Positions 17,956-26,125 are shown, counted from the stretch's first letter. The stretch is DNA of 51,451 nt from an uncultured Eubacteriales bacterium (GCA_949299375.1 CASGAH010000005.1:1-51451), one strand, 5' to 3'. The notes: a model not told the origin generated them from the sequence alone. Numbers and translations: made by a program.

Positions 17956-20376
17956 TTAGTCCATTTTTAGGATCAGCTCCAAAATGCGCTTTGCGCATTG
18001 CTCCATTTCTTCCCGGCTTAATACGCCCTTTTCTTTTGCCAAAAGGAGCCGGTCTGAAAATCCGCGCGCCATTTTCACATCGTTTCCGGCTTTGACTTCC
18101 TTGTAGTGTTTTCCCATCGTCCACCAGTCCGTCGTCACCATCCCCGAAAATCCCCATTCATCCCGCAGAATTCCCTGAAGAAGCTCCCGGTTTTCCGATG
18201 CTCGGTGTCCATTGATGATGTTGTAGGATGTCATAATGCACCAGGGATCGGATTCCGTCACAATGATCTCAAACGCCTTCAGGTAGATTTCCCTTGCCGC
18301 CCGCTCCGACACTCTGGAATCGCTGTTTTTTCGGTTTGTCTCTTTGTTGTTCAGGGCAAAATGTTTGACCGCCGCGCTGATGTGCTGGGACTGAATCCCC
18401 CGCACCATAGCGGACGCCATTTTTCCGGTCAGGAAGGGGTCTTCTGAATAATATTCGAAATTTCGCCCGCATAGCGGACTTCTGTGAATGTTGACGGCGG
18501 GTGTCAGCCATACGGCAATGTTGTTTTCCCGGACTTCTTTTGCCCCGGCCTCTCCGACCTGCTCTGCAAGCTGCGGATTCCATGTACAGGCCAGAAGCGT
18601 CGCACATGGCCATGCCGTAGCGGACACACCGCATTTTGGCTCAATGCGAAGTCCCGCCGGTCCATCCGCGGTCATCACAGATGGGATCCCGTATTCCGGC
18701 ATATTTCCAAATCCAAATGTGTTGGCAACGCCTGTGTTCGGCTGGCCGCCCAGCAAATGGGCCACTTCCTCATCCGTCATCTGCGCCAGAAATTGATCCA
18801 GCGTCATCCTTCCCTCTGCAGCCTCGCTGAGAGGACGGATTCCTTCTTTGTATTTCTGCGTCCACAGATTGACTCCTGCCCGTCCTCTCACATCCGGGCT
18901 GAGGCCGTCTAAAGATTCCTTTTTGAGGACCGGAATTTCACACGCATCCGGATCGTTTGGCTTCGACAGCGGCAGGCACTCCGCTCCCCCGTCCGCAGTC
19001 ATCCGCTTTTTCAGGGAAGTCGGCGCAATTTTCTGCGTCAGCTGTCTCACAATCCGATCGCTCGGAACCGAATACACAAAATCAAGGACGGATCCCTCTC
19101 GCACAGATGTCCCGACAAAAAACTGATACGTTCCCTTTTCCAGCACATATGCCGATTTTTGAATTTTTCCAAGGTCGTCGTAAGATGCCATCTGTCCGAC
19201 CGGAAACGTCAGGGTTATGACCTGCATTTCCCCCGTTTTTAGGAGGCGGGTCTTTGCAAATGCCAGCAGACTCTTTTGGGCCTTTCCGAGGACCCCCTGC
19301 GGCGCAATTCCGTATACCTGCAGCACTTCTTTCCCTTCCAGTTCTCCTGTGTTGACAATCTGCACGCGGATGATGATCTGATCCTCTTTTTCCCCGGCCC
19401 AGACGATCTTCCAGTCAAACGATGTGTAGGAAAGTCCAAACCCAAACGGATAGATGACTTGCTCTTTTGCTCCCGGGATCGTCTCAAAATAGCGGTATCC
19501 GACAAAGATATCTTCGATGTAATTTACATACCGCTCCGATTCATGAAAGCAGCAGGAAGATGGATACGCCTCCAGACTTGCGGCAAACGTGTCAGACAGC
19601 TTTCCGGACGGATTTCCAATTCCGCAGAGCAATTCCGCGGCGGCGCTTCCGCCCTCCATTCCTCCCTGCCATGCCAGCAGTACCGACGAAATGGCTTTTT
19701 CCTCTGCAAACCATCCGGAGTCCAAAATTCCTCCGACGTTCAGGACAACGACAATTTTTGAAAAATAGCGCTTTACCGTTTCCACCAGGGTGCGTTCTGC
19801 GGCGGACAAATAGAAATCTCCCTCCTCAAACAGGGCACTCGATTGTTTCACGATCGGATCCTGTATCGCTTCCAGCGTTTCGTTTCGGTCCAGGCGGCTC
19901 GTCCGGTCCCATCCCTCTCCGGAAAAACGGCAGATTGAAATCACCGCCACATCGGCAAAATGCCGGGCGCCCTGATACAGCGGCTCCGGAACAGACGGCT
20001 CCGCCATTATCCCAGGAACTGCCCCGGATTCATACTGTTCCTTCACATACGCGCGGTAAAAATCGGCCAGCGGCGCGTAGATTTGTACGTGTCCCTTCTG
20101 CTTCTGAAATCCGTCATACAGATTGGTCAGAGAAGAAACTGTCACATCGCCGCTTCCGCCGCCTCCCTTGACATAATCAAATGTCCCCTTTCCAAACAGT
20201 GCAATTCTCGTCCCTTTTGCAAGCGGAAGCAAATGGCCTTCATTTTTCAAAAGAACCATTCCCTCTTTTGCTGCCTCCTTCGACAATTGCCGGTGTGCTT
20301 TGCAGTCCGTCACCCGCCGTCCGTCTTCTCCCAGCGGAATTCCGGGCTGATACAAAACTCTTTGCCATCGACTCAT
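17956..20376 (-). CDS. GH3 beta-glucosidase-like hydrolase with permuted domain order
   Basis: 806 residues, no signal peptide, so cytoplasmic. Usual GH3 enzymes have the TIM barrel first. Here the alpha/beta sandwich (GH3 C domain) occupies about 1-300 (GMVLLKNEGHLLPL at about 40; YPFGFGLSYTSF near 310), then a fibronectin III-like domain (to about 430), and the catalytic barrel lies at the C-terminal end (about 530-806). The nucleophile Asp should be the D in GMVTTDWWTMG (about 750), and KHFALNNKETNR is the substrate-binding block. The same inverted order is known from rumen beta-glucosidases such as Ruminococcus albus and Butyrivibrio. Likely releases glucose or a similar sugar from imported oligosaccharides. 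Confidence 0.9.
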   Translation of the reverse strand: MSRWQRVLYQPGIPLGEDGRRVTDCKAHRQLSKEAAKEGMVLLKNEGHLLPLAKGTRIALFGKGTFDYVKGGGGSGDVTVSSLTNLYDGFQKQKGHVQIYAPLADFYRAYVKEQYESGAVPGIMAEPSVPEPLYQGARHFADVAVISICRFSGEGWDRTSRLDRNETLEAIQDPIVKQSSALFEEGDFYLSAAERTLVETVKRYFSKIVVVLNVGGILDSGWFAEEKAISSVLLAWQGGMEGGSAAAELLCGIGNPSGKLSDTFAASLEAYPSSCCFHESERYVNYIEDIFVGYRYFETIPGAKEQVIYPFGFGLSYTSFDWKIVWAGEKEDQIIIRVQIVNTGELEGKEVLQVYGIAPQGVLGKAQKSLLAFAKTRLLKTGEMQVITLTFPVGQMASYDDLGKIQKSAYVLEKGTYQFFVGTSVREGSVLDFVYSVPSDRIVRQLTQKIAPTSLKKRMTADGGAECLPLSKPNDPDACEIPVLKKESLDGLSPDVRGRAGVNLWTQKYKEGIRPLSEAAEGRMTLDQFLAQMTDEEVAHLLGGQPNTGVANTFGFGNMPEYGIPSVMTADGPAGLRIEPKCGVSATAWPCATLLACTWNPQLAEQVGEAGAKEVRENNIAVWLTPAVNIHRSPLCGRNFEYYSEDPFLTGKMASAMVRGIQSQHISAAVKHFALNNKETNRKNSDSRVSERAAREIYLKAFEIIVTESDPWCIMTSYNIINGHRASENRELLQGILRDEWGFSGMVTTDWWTMGKHYKEVKAGNDVKMARGFSDRLLLAKEKGVLSREEMEQCAKRILELILKMD

Positions 20377-20449
20377 CTGATTTTTCTTCTCCTTTCCATG
20401 TCGTTTGATCTCTCACTGCAAGCTGCGGTATTCGATTCTCCTATGTTCA

Positions 20450-20478
20450 ATTATACGGATTTTGAGGGATTATTACAA
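20450..20478 (-). promoter_or_regulatory. Promoter of the GH3-nth-pfkB-aldolase run
   Basis: TTGTAA (20478-20473), 17 bases, TATAAT (20455-20450) on the minus strand, about 75 bases before the GH3 start. Confidence 0.7.
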
Positions 20479-20542
20479 GTCAAAAGTGATTTTTGAGCGG
20501 ACAAATCGGCATCTTTTCAAAGATCTTCCGACAAACAGACGC

Positions 20543-20571
20543 TTGCAATGAATCTTTCTTTTGGATATAAT
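20543..20571 (+). promoter_or_regulatory. Promoter of larE-larB
   Basis: TTGCAA (20543-20548), 17 bases, GGA-TATAAT (20566-20571). Diverges from the GH3 promoter in the same 263-bp gap. Confidence 0.7.
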
Positions 20572-20639
20572 GGTCTTGATATTCCGAATGAATTCGTGTG
20601 AAATTACTTTCGCACTTTTGAGAAAGGAGCTTTGGCAAG

Positions 20640-21401
20640 ATGAGCTGCTGTGACCTGAAATTAGAAGATTACTTTACCCGTTTCCCCCATGTGTCCGTGG
20701 CGTTTTCCGGCGGTGCGGATTCGACGTATCTCTTGTATGCGGCCCGAACATACGCCAAAACGGTTCGCGCCTATTTTGTAGAATCGGCATTTCAGCCCCG
20801 GTTTGAGCGGGAAGATGCAAAGCGGCTGGCCAGACAGCTTGGAGTCGAGCTGCGAATCCTTCCCCTTGATCCGCTCTCCATCCCGGAAGTGGCAGGCAAT
20901 CTGCCGGACCGATGTTATCACTGCAAAAAAGCCATCTTTCAGGCGATCCTGCAAGCCGCAGCGGAAGACGGCTGCACCGTCCTTCTCGACGGGACGAACG
21001 CCTCGGACGATGCCAAAGAACGGCCGGGAATGCGCGCTCTGGAGGAACTTTCTGTCCGTTCCCCGCTTCGGGAGTGCGGACTTGAAAAATCACAGATTCG
21101 CCAGCTCTCTAAGCAGGCCGGACTGTTTACGTGGGACAAACCCGCCTACGCCTGTCTGGCAACCCGGATTGCCGCCGGGGAGGAAATCACGCCCGACAAA
21201 CTCTCGGCAGCGGAGGCGTCAGAAGAAGATCTGTTTTCCCTTGGATTTACGGATTTTCGCGTCCGCTCCCAAAACGGACACGCCCGCCTGGAACTTCCCC
21301 TCGCACAGTTTCCCCTGGCGCTAAAGCATCGGGAAGAAATTCTTCACAGGCTAAAAGCATATTATCAAACGGTATCTCTAAATTTGGAGGCAAGAAAATG
21401 A
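20640..21401 (+). CDS. larE: ATP-dependent sacrificial sulfur transferase LarE
   Basis: 253 residues of the PP-loop ATPase family. LarE adenylates the pyridinium dicarboxylate mononucleotide and donates sulfur from its own cysteine in building the nickel-pincer nucleotide (NPN) of lactate racemase-type enzymes. Seen: PP-loop SGGADSTYLLYAA (about 22-34), DRCYHCKKAIF (about 90) and the block KPAYACLATR holding the cysteine equivalent to the sacrificial Cys of Lactobacillus LarE. AGAAAGGAGC precedes the ATG. It overlaps larB by 4 bases (ATGA), so the two are translationally coupled. Confidence 0.93.
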   Translation: MSCCDLKLEDYFTRFPHVSVAFSGGADSTYLLYAARTYAKTVRAYFVESAFQPRFEREDAKRLARQLGVELRILPLDPLSIPEVAGNLPDRCYHCKKAIFQAILQAAAEDGCTVLLDGTNASDDAKERPGMRALEELSVRSPLRECGLEKSQIRQLSKQAGLFTWDKPAYACLATRIAAGEEITPDKLSAAEASEEDLFSLGFTDFRVRSQNGHARLELPLAQFPLALKHREEILHRLKAYYQTVSLNLEARK

Positions 21402-22183
21402 GCGATTCCCTGAATCATCTGTTAGAAAGTGTTAGAAATGGAACCGTTTCTGTGGAAGAAGCGGCATTGGAACTGAAAAAGAAGCCATTTGAGGACATCG
21501 GATATGCCAAAGTGGATCTGCACCGGAAGCTTCGTCAGGGCGCTGCCGAAGTCATTTACGGGGCCGGCAAGACGCCGGAGCAGATTGTCGGAATTGCCGA
21601 TGCGATGAAGCGAAACGGACAGACTGTCATCCTCATCACCCGCTTGTCCGAGGCGTCCGCCATGCAGATTCAAAAACAGCACCCGCTGCAATACTACAAA
21701 GACGCCCGGTGCGGCGTCATCGGGACAATCCCCGAGCCAGACGGGATTGGAACCATTGTCGTTGCCACCGGCGGGACAAGCGACATTCCTGTGGCGGAAG
21801 AGGCCGCAATCACCGCCTCAGTTCTTGGAAGCCGCGTCGTCCGCTTGTACGACGTCGGAGTTGCCGGACTGCACCGGACATTGGCTCATCTGGACGACCT
21901 GATGGGTGCGTCGGTCATCATTGCCGTCGCCGGGATGGAAGGTGCGCTTGCCAGCGTCATCGGAGGACTTGCCGACTGCCCGGTTATCGCGGTTCCCACA
22001 AGCGTCGGCTATGGGGCTTCCTTCGGCGGTCTTGCCGCATTGCTCTCTATGCTGAACTCCTGCGCAAGCGGGGTATCCGTTGTCAACATCGACAACGGGT
22101 TCGGCGCCGGATTTCTCGCCAACCGGATCAACCATCTCCACCGGAAGGCCGAAACCACTTGCGGATGCGAAACCAAACCGTAA
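21398..22183 (+). CDS. larB: Nickel-pincer cofactor biosynthesis protein LarB
   Basis: 261 residues. LarB carboxylates and hydrolyses nicotinic acid adenine dinucleotide, the first step of NPN synthesis. The C-terminal half is PurE/AIRC-like (VVATGGTSDIPVAEEAA; VAGMEGALASVIGGLADCPVIAVPTS), and the N-terminus carries the LarB-specific helical part. The start at 21398 is set by the overlap with larE and TTTGGAGG upstream. LarC (nickel insertion) and LarA do not follow. The last 56 bases overlap the convergent S26-protease gene. Confidence 0.93.
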   Translation: MSDSLNHLLESVRNGTVSVEEAALELKKKPFEDIGYAKVDLHRKLRQGAAEVIYGAGKTPEQIVGIADAMKRNGQTVILITRLSEASAMQIQKQHPLQYYKDARCGVIGTIPEPDGIGTIVVATGGTSDIPVAEEAAITASVLGSRVVRLYDVGVAGLHRTLAHLDDLMGASVIIAVAGMEGALASVIGGLADCPVIAVPTSVGYGASFGGLAALLSMLNSCASGVSVVNIDNGFGAGFLANRINHLHRKAETTCGCETKP

Positions 22184-22610
22184 ACAACGGCTTCCGAAAT
22201 GGAAACAGCTTCATCCAGAGATATGAGGCAAGTCTCCATTTCCATCCGGAACAGACAATCTCATTTCCTCTGTGCGTCAAACAGACCACCCGGGCGCGGA
22301 CACAGGAAATGGGAAATGTCCCGTCCCGGAAGAAATTCCCGTCCCCGGTCGTTTCTACTCCCTTTTTCGTAATCTTTGTCACCCGATGGAGCAGGTAATT
22401 TCCAAACGGGGTCTGCAATAAAATAATGTCCCCTGTCCGAAGATCCTCCCCGATACAGGATTCCACCGTCACCTGATCTCTTCCGTGGCACAAGAGCGGC
22501 CACATACTCATTCCCGTGACAGTAAAAGCAGCCTGCCGGTTCTGGGCAAGCTGCTCCATAATCAAAGGGAACAGGACCCGGGCTGGAATTTGCTTTCTTT
22601 CTCTCTCCAT
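22128..22610 (-). CDS. S24/S26 signal peptidase-like serine protease of the peptide cluster
   Basis: A 160-residue SipW-like peptidase. Candidate catalytic residues are Ser in VTGMSMWPLL, His in YLLHRVTKI and Asp in TTGDGNF. This Ser-His-Asp order is that of ER-type signal peptidases, not the Ser-Lys of type I. There is no clear N-terminal membrane segment. The C-terminus (RLASYLWMKLFPF...) is basic and amphipathic and may touch the membrane. I chose ATG 22610 (GGAGGG upstream; homology begins here), giving a 49-base overlap with the HprK-like gene. As last gene of the pqqD-rSAM-precursor-kinase run, it is the natural candidate for leader-peptide removal (inference). Confidence 0.75.
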   Translation of the reverse strand: MERERKQIPARVLFPLIMEQLAQNRQAAFTVTGMSMWPLLCHGRDQVTVESCIGEDLRTGDIILLQTPFGNYLLHRVTKITKKGVETTGDGNFFRDGTFPISCVRARVVCLTHRGNEIVCSGWKWRLASYLWMKLFPFRKPLFTVWFRIRKWFRPSGGDG

Positions 22611-23494
22611 TGCGGCAATCCCTCCAACGCTGTCTGAAGAATCTCTACCGATTCTGGATCCGGTCTGCACTTGAAACGGATCACCGGAATCTTCCGCAGC
22701 AATTCCTCCAGAATGTCCATTGCTTTTCCGCTCTGCCCGGCATCCCATGTAGGACAGAGAATATGGGGAAGAACCGCACCGAACGCCTGCAGCTGTTCCA
22801 CCCGGTATGCCTCATTTTTCTCCCCGCGCTCCAGCACAGCGATCGCTTTTATGGGAACGCTCCGGTTGATCTGTTCCCCGCTCGTCCCCGACCATGGCAA
22901 GCCATATCCGGTCCAGATCCCATCCGCCTTCCTGCACACAGCCCGGTCTCCGTTGAGAATCAGCGCATTCCGTTTGTCCCTCCACAGTCTCGCGTGCGTC
23001 GTCTTTCCGGTTCCAGATGGTGCACAGAGAATCACGCCTTTTCCCTCATACTCCATCAAAACGCCGTGGAGGGTGAGAATCCCCGAATCCAACATGCAGG
23101 CGGGGACAATGTGACATAAGTACTCAAAAGCCGTCTGTCCCCGGGTAGCACTGTGATCCTCCAGCAAAACAACCTCGCTCCTGTCACGGCTCACCCGGTA
23201 AGAAAGGAAAACCTCCCCATTCTTCTTTCGCACTGACCGCCAGAGCGTGCTGCCATCCGACAGCGCAGACACTTGGCGAAGGAAAAATCCTTCCTGAACC
23301 TCATACATTCTCTCCGAGACAGAAGGGAGCGCCTCCCCGAGGTCTCGATTTCGAAACCAGAGATCCGGCGCAGACGCCCGCGCAATGCGGTAGGGATCCA
23401 GCTTCCACTTCCAAAACTCCGAAAACTCCCCTCTCGCAAACCCGTCAAAAGAATATACGACTCCTGCAAAAAAGACTCTAAAAAAATCCGGCAT
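22562..23494 (-). CDS. HPr kinase/PEP carboxykinase-like kinase of the peptide cluster
   Basis: 310 residues. A Walker A loop CAPSGTGKTTHARLW lies at about residue 160, followed by NGDRAV and the block GLPWSGTSGEQINRSVP, as in HprK-like kinases found in RiPP clusters. Relatives in lasso peptide clusters (ThcoK/PadeK) phosphorylate the C-terminal serine of the precursor. The N-terminal 150 residues are not recognisable to me. The gene begins 3 bases after the precursor stop codon, whose last residue is serine. No HPr-type context (ptsH, hprK neighbours) is present, so a role on the peptide is more likely than on carbon control. Confidence 0.8.
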   Translation of the reverse strand: MPDFFRVFFAGVVYSFDGFARGEFSEFWKWKLDPYRIARASAPDLWFRNRDLGEALPSVSERMYEVQEGFFLRQVSALSDGSTLWRSVRKKNGEVFLSYRVSRDRSEVVLLEDHSATRGQTAFEYLCHIVPACMLDSGILTLHGVLMEYEGKGVILCAPSGTGKTTHARLWRDKRNALILNGDRAVCRKADGIWTGYGLPWSGTSGEQINRSVPIKAIAVLERGEKNEAYRVEQLQAFGAVLPHILCPTWDAGQSGKAMDILEELLRKIPVIRFKCRPDPESVEILQTALEGLPQWREKESKFQPGSCSL

Positions 23495-23497
23495 CTA

Positions 23498-23848
23498 TTA
23501 TGACCAGCTTGGGCTTGGATTGTCTGGAATTACGGTCGTGCCCTCTCCAGCATATGGGTTTCCAGATTCGCCTCCACTAGCTCTGAGTATGTTATCAAGG
23601 ATTTTTATCTGATCCTGTGTCGCATCGGTTCCACCTGGATGCTCATCCGAATAATACATCACATTAATTAAATTTAATGTACATGAGCCTTCCATAATCT
23701 GAAATGATACGTATCCTTCTCCCGGTATATCACAATATAAAAGATTGTCCGTCCCGTGATATCCCCAACAGGTATTTGCCACTGCCTCTTTGCTTCTCAG
23801 CTCTACAAATTCCATCGCTGGTTTTTCATATTTTATTTTTGTTTCCAT
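23498..23848 (-). CDS. Putative RiPP precursor peptide
   Basis: 116 residues starting at ATG 23848 behind AAGGAGG. The N-terminus METKIKYEKPAMEFVELRSK resembles leader peptides next to clostridial radical SAM/SPASM genes (KYEKP-x-ME-x-x-x-L). The rest is rich in Gly, Asn, Asp and Ser with three Cys (NTCWG, LYCDI, GSCTL), an aromatic MYY, and ends NPSPSWS with a terminal Ser. It overlaps the upstream radical SAM gene by 16 bases and is followed at 3 bases by the kinase gene. It is long for a RiPP precursor, so the leader/core border is unclear. That it is the substrate is inferred from position. Confidence 0.7.
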   Translation of the reverse strand: METKIKYEKPAMEFVELRSKEAVANTCWGYHGTDNLLYCDIPGEGYVSFQIMEGSCTLNLINVMYYSDEHPGGTDATQDQIKILDNILRASGGESGNPYAGEGTTVIPDNPSPSWS

Positions 23849-24945
23849 GTTTTTTTCCTCCTTAATAATTCCACAACTGCGGCAGTGTCTCTGCACACAT
23901 AATCCGGACATCCTCCAAGGTCGCCCGTCTCCGCGTATCTTGATGCACAGCAGACATTGCATATCGATTGATTGTCACAGCTTCTGCATTTCTCATTGGT
24001 CTGCGGAAGCTTCACTGATTTGGGGAAATCTTCCCACGCCTTTTCAAATCCTTTCCCGACGGCATCTTCCGAGAAGTTGTCCATCATCTGACATGCCAGC
24101 AATTTTCCGTCCCACGATATGGTGTAGTTCTGCATTCCTGCATTGCATCCAAACAAGGTAAGCCTTGGCTGGAAAACACTATCCCTGTTCTCCTCGCGGA
24201 TTTCCGCGTACAGATTTTTCTCATCGTATGATTCTCCAATGTATTTTTTAATGAGATTGATTCCGCGATGAAAGGCCAGTTCCACATTCTGTTTCGGATC
24301 CAGCCGACACGATTTGACATCCGTGCAGGCTCCGCGTACAGAGTTTGTCACAATCCTTGTCTGTATCAGCTTATATTGCTCACCAAATTCCTTTTTCACC
24401 AACTCACAAATGTTGTCAAAATCCGGATAGTTGTCCCGGATGATCGTCGTCCGAAACTCCATCTGAGACGGAAGATGCATGAGGCGGTGCATTCCATCCA
24501 CCGCTTTGTAGAATGCATTGGCATTTCCACATACTTTCTCGTAAGTATCCGGCGATGCCCCGTAAATGGTGACGCCAATCCGGTGCGGCGGATACTTTTG
24601 CAATGTCTCCATGACTTTGTCTGTCACAAGGGTTGCGTTGGTATAGAGTGTGAGAAGAAATCCTTTTTGATAGATACCCTCCCAGATTTCACAAAAATCC
24701 GGACGCAGCAGAGGCTCTCCCCCGGTCACAAGAAGGCTGATTGTTCCTGCCTTTGCCGCCTGGTCTGCCAGCTCCACCCACTGCTTCGCGGTCAACTCTC
24801 CCGCTGCAATCTCTGCATTTTCTGAATCATCGTGCCGAAAAAGACACATCTTACAGTGCAAATTGCAGCGAATGGTCAGTTCAAAAGTTCCATCTGTCGG
24901 ATATCGTTTTGGCATTTCCTGTATTACAATTGGTCTTTTATCCAT
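23833..24945 (-). CDS. Radical SAM/SPASM peptide maturase
   Basis: 370 residues. The radical SAM cluster motif CNLHCKMC is at about 28-35, GGEPLLRP in the SAM-binding region (about 75), and the C-terminal SPASM cysteines run from FGCNAGMQN through KCRSCDNQSICNVCCASR to GGCPDYVC, for auxiliary Fe-S clusters. Such enzymes install thioether, C-C or epimerised residues in ribosomal peptides. It is 14 bp behind the PqqD gene, the usual peptide-recognition partner, and overlaps the precursor start. The exact modification cannot be read from sequence. Confidence 0.9.
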   Translation of the reverse strand: MDKRPIVIQEMPKRYPTDGTFELTIRCNLHCKMCLFRHDDSENAEIAAGELTAKQWVELADQAAKAGTISLLVTGGEPLLRPDFCEIWEGIYQKGFLLTLYTNATLVTDKVMETLQKYPPHRIGVTIYGASPDTYEKVCGNANAFYKAVDGMHRLMHLPSQMEFRTTIIRDNYPDFDNICELVKKEFGEQYKLIQTRIVTNSVRGACTDVKSCRLDPKQNVELAFHRGINLIKKYIGESYDEKNLYAEIREENRDSVFQPRLTLFGCNAGMQNYTISWDGKLLACQMMDNFSEDAVGKGFEKAWEDFPKSVKLPQTNEKCRSCDNQSICNVCCASRYAETGDLGGCPDYVCRDTAAVVELLRRKKTWKQK

Positions 24946-24959
24946 AACAATCCAACTCC

Positions 24960-25259
24960 CTACTGCACCGTCACCATATCATGGCTTCCAAGCTCCTCCA
25001 AAAAGTCTGTTACATCCTGAACCGCCTGTTCCTGAGGAATGCCGTACTTCTCTTCCAAAAAACGCTCCAGCTCTGCGCGTGTGCTCGGCTTCGCCAAACG
25101 CTCCCAGAGTGCAGCTGCACTCTCATTCAACTGGATATACCCGTTGAAATTTGCAATGTTGGCGCCGATGGAAATCAATACGTCTGTATCTGCTATTTTC
25201 CGATGGATATAATTGCCTGATGTTTGATATTTCTGATCTGCCTGATCTTTCGCTGACAT
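24960..25259 (-). CDS. PqqD-family peptide recognition protein
   Basis: About 99 residues from ATG 25259 (MSAKDQADQ, preceded by GGGGGTG); in-frame starts at 25298 and 25280 are possible. The region ANFNGYIQLNESAAALWERL and FLEEKYGIPQEQAVQDVTDFLEEL is a PqqD/RRE winged-helix domain, which binds precursor leaders and presents them to the SAM enzyme. First gene of the five-gene operon. A possible promoter is TTGTAA - 17 - TTTAAA on the minus strand at about 25342-25370. Confidence 0.88.
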   Translation of the reverse strand: MSAKDQADQKYQTSGNYIHRKIADTDVLISIGANIANFNGYIQLNESAAALWERLAKPSTRAELERFLEEKYGIPQEQAVQDVTDFLEELGSHDMVTVQ

Positions 25260-25503
25260 AAACACCCCCACTCTTTTCATGAAACGTTGTGCTTCCATAC
25301 CTGTTTCAAAACCTACACTTTATGAAACTGGGAGTTTTTAAACGTAAATTACATAAATTTTACAAGAAGTGTGAAAAAAGGCTTGCTTTTTTGCGGGGAA
25401 TGATTTACAATTAGAGATGTACCCTTTGGGTCATATAGTGTATTATTTGAGAGGCGAGATCATTCGGATTGAAATTGCAGCACTTGATTTTGATCAAACC
25501 GAC

Positions 25504-25686
25504 CTACAGCATAAGGCCTGAAGACATTCTCGATGATATGATTCGATGTGAAGTATTTTCGTCTAACAAATCGTTCTTCCTATGTGGCTTCTGATTTTTC
25601 GCACAGGTCACCGCAAGTTCTTCATCCCAGCCGAGATAATATTTTCCTGCCAGCATTTTTCTTTTTCCGTCATCATTTTCCTCCAT
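25504..25686 (-). pseudogene. Remnant of a maltose/galactoside O-acetyltransferase
   Basis: A 60-residue frame beginning MEENDDGKRKMLAGKYYLGW looks like the N-terminal Mac domain of sugar O-acetyltransferases (KMLAGKxY-x-x-x-DEEL) and stops at 25504 before the left-handed helix domain. The same frame continues upstream with a fragment like the C-terminal end of such enzymes (VWLGNPATILR, about 25755-25790). No intact acetyltransferase is present, so this is a decayed or rearranged copy. Confidence 0.5.
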
Positions 25687-25792
25687 AAAATTCCGATTTT
25701 TGTTTCTGATTTTTAATCGCCTTTGCGATGCGATACAAAGAACTTTCCGAGGATGGCCGCGCAGTATTGTTGCTGGATTGCCAAGCCATACC

Positions 25793-26125
25793 TTACCGGA
25801 CCAATTTCCCTTCAAAATACTGCTCTTGAAAAGAAATGGCTTGCAATATTTCATCATCAGAATAGTCGGAACCATTCAGCGATACGATCCATTTATCTTC
25901 CACATCTTTGAAACGACGATATACAGCAATTACTTTCCCCTCAAATGATTGTATTGGTTCGTTTGTACCAAATACATAAACATCTTGTGGCTCCCCATCA
26001 CCCGCGGCAAAACCGTCCGCATACCCATAATTTATCGGATAAATCATATCCGGGTATCGCGGATGATGGCTTCCAATTGGCCGATCTATTTTCCCACTGA
26101 CTCTTTTCCCAATTACATCTCGCAT
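25793..26125 (-). CDS. Short inorganic pyrophosphatase-like protein
   Basis: 110 residues of a clostridial family annotated as inorganic pyrophosphatase. DRPIGSHHPRYPDMIYPINYGY and DGEPQDVYVFG carry the Ppa-like Asp/Tyr pattern, but the protein is about 60 residues shorter than bacterial Ppa, so pyrophosphatase activity is not assured. I chose ATG 26125 after GGAGAAAAGG; the start at 26182 adds a basic tail not seen in the family. Confidence 0.75.
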   Translation of the reverse strand: MRDVIGKRVSGKIDRPIGSHHPRYPDMIYPINYGYADGFAAGDGEPQDVYVFGTNEPIQSFEGKVIAVYRRFKDVEDKWIVSLNGSDYSDDEILQAISFQEQYFEGKLVR

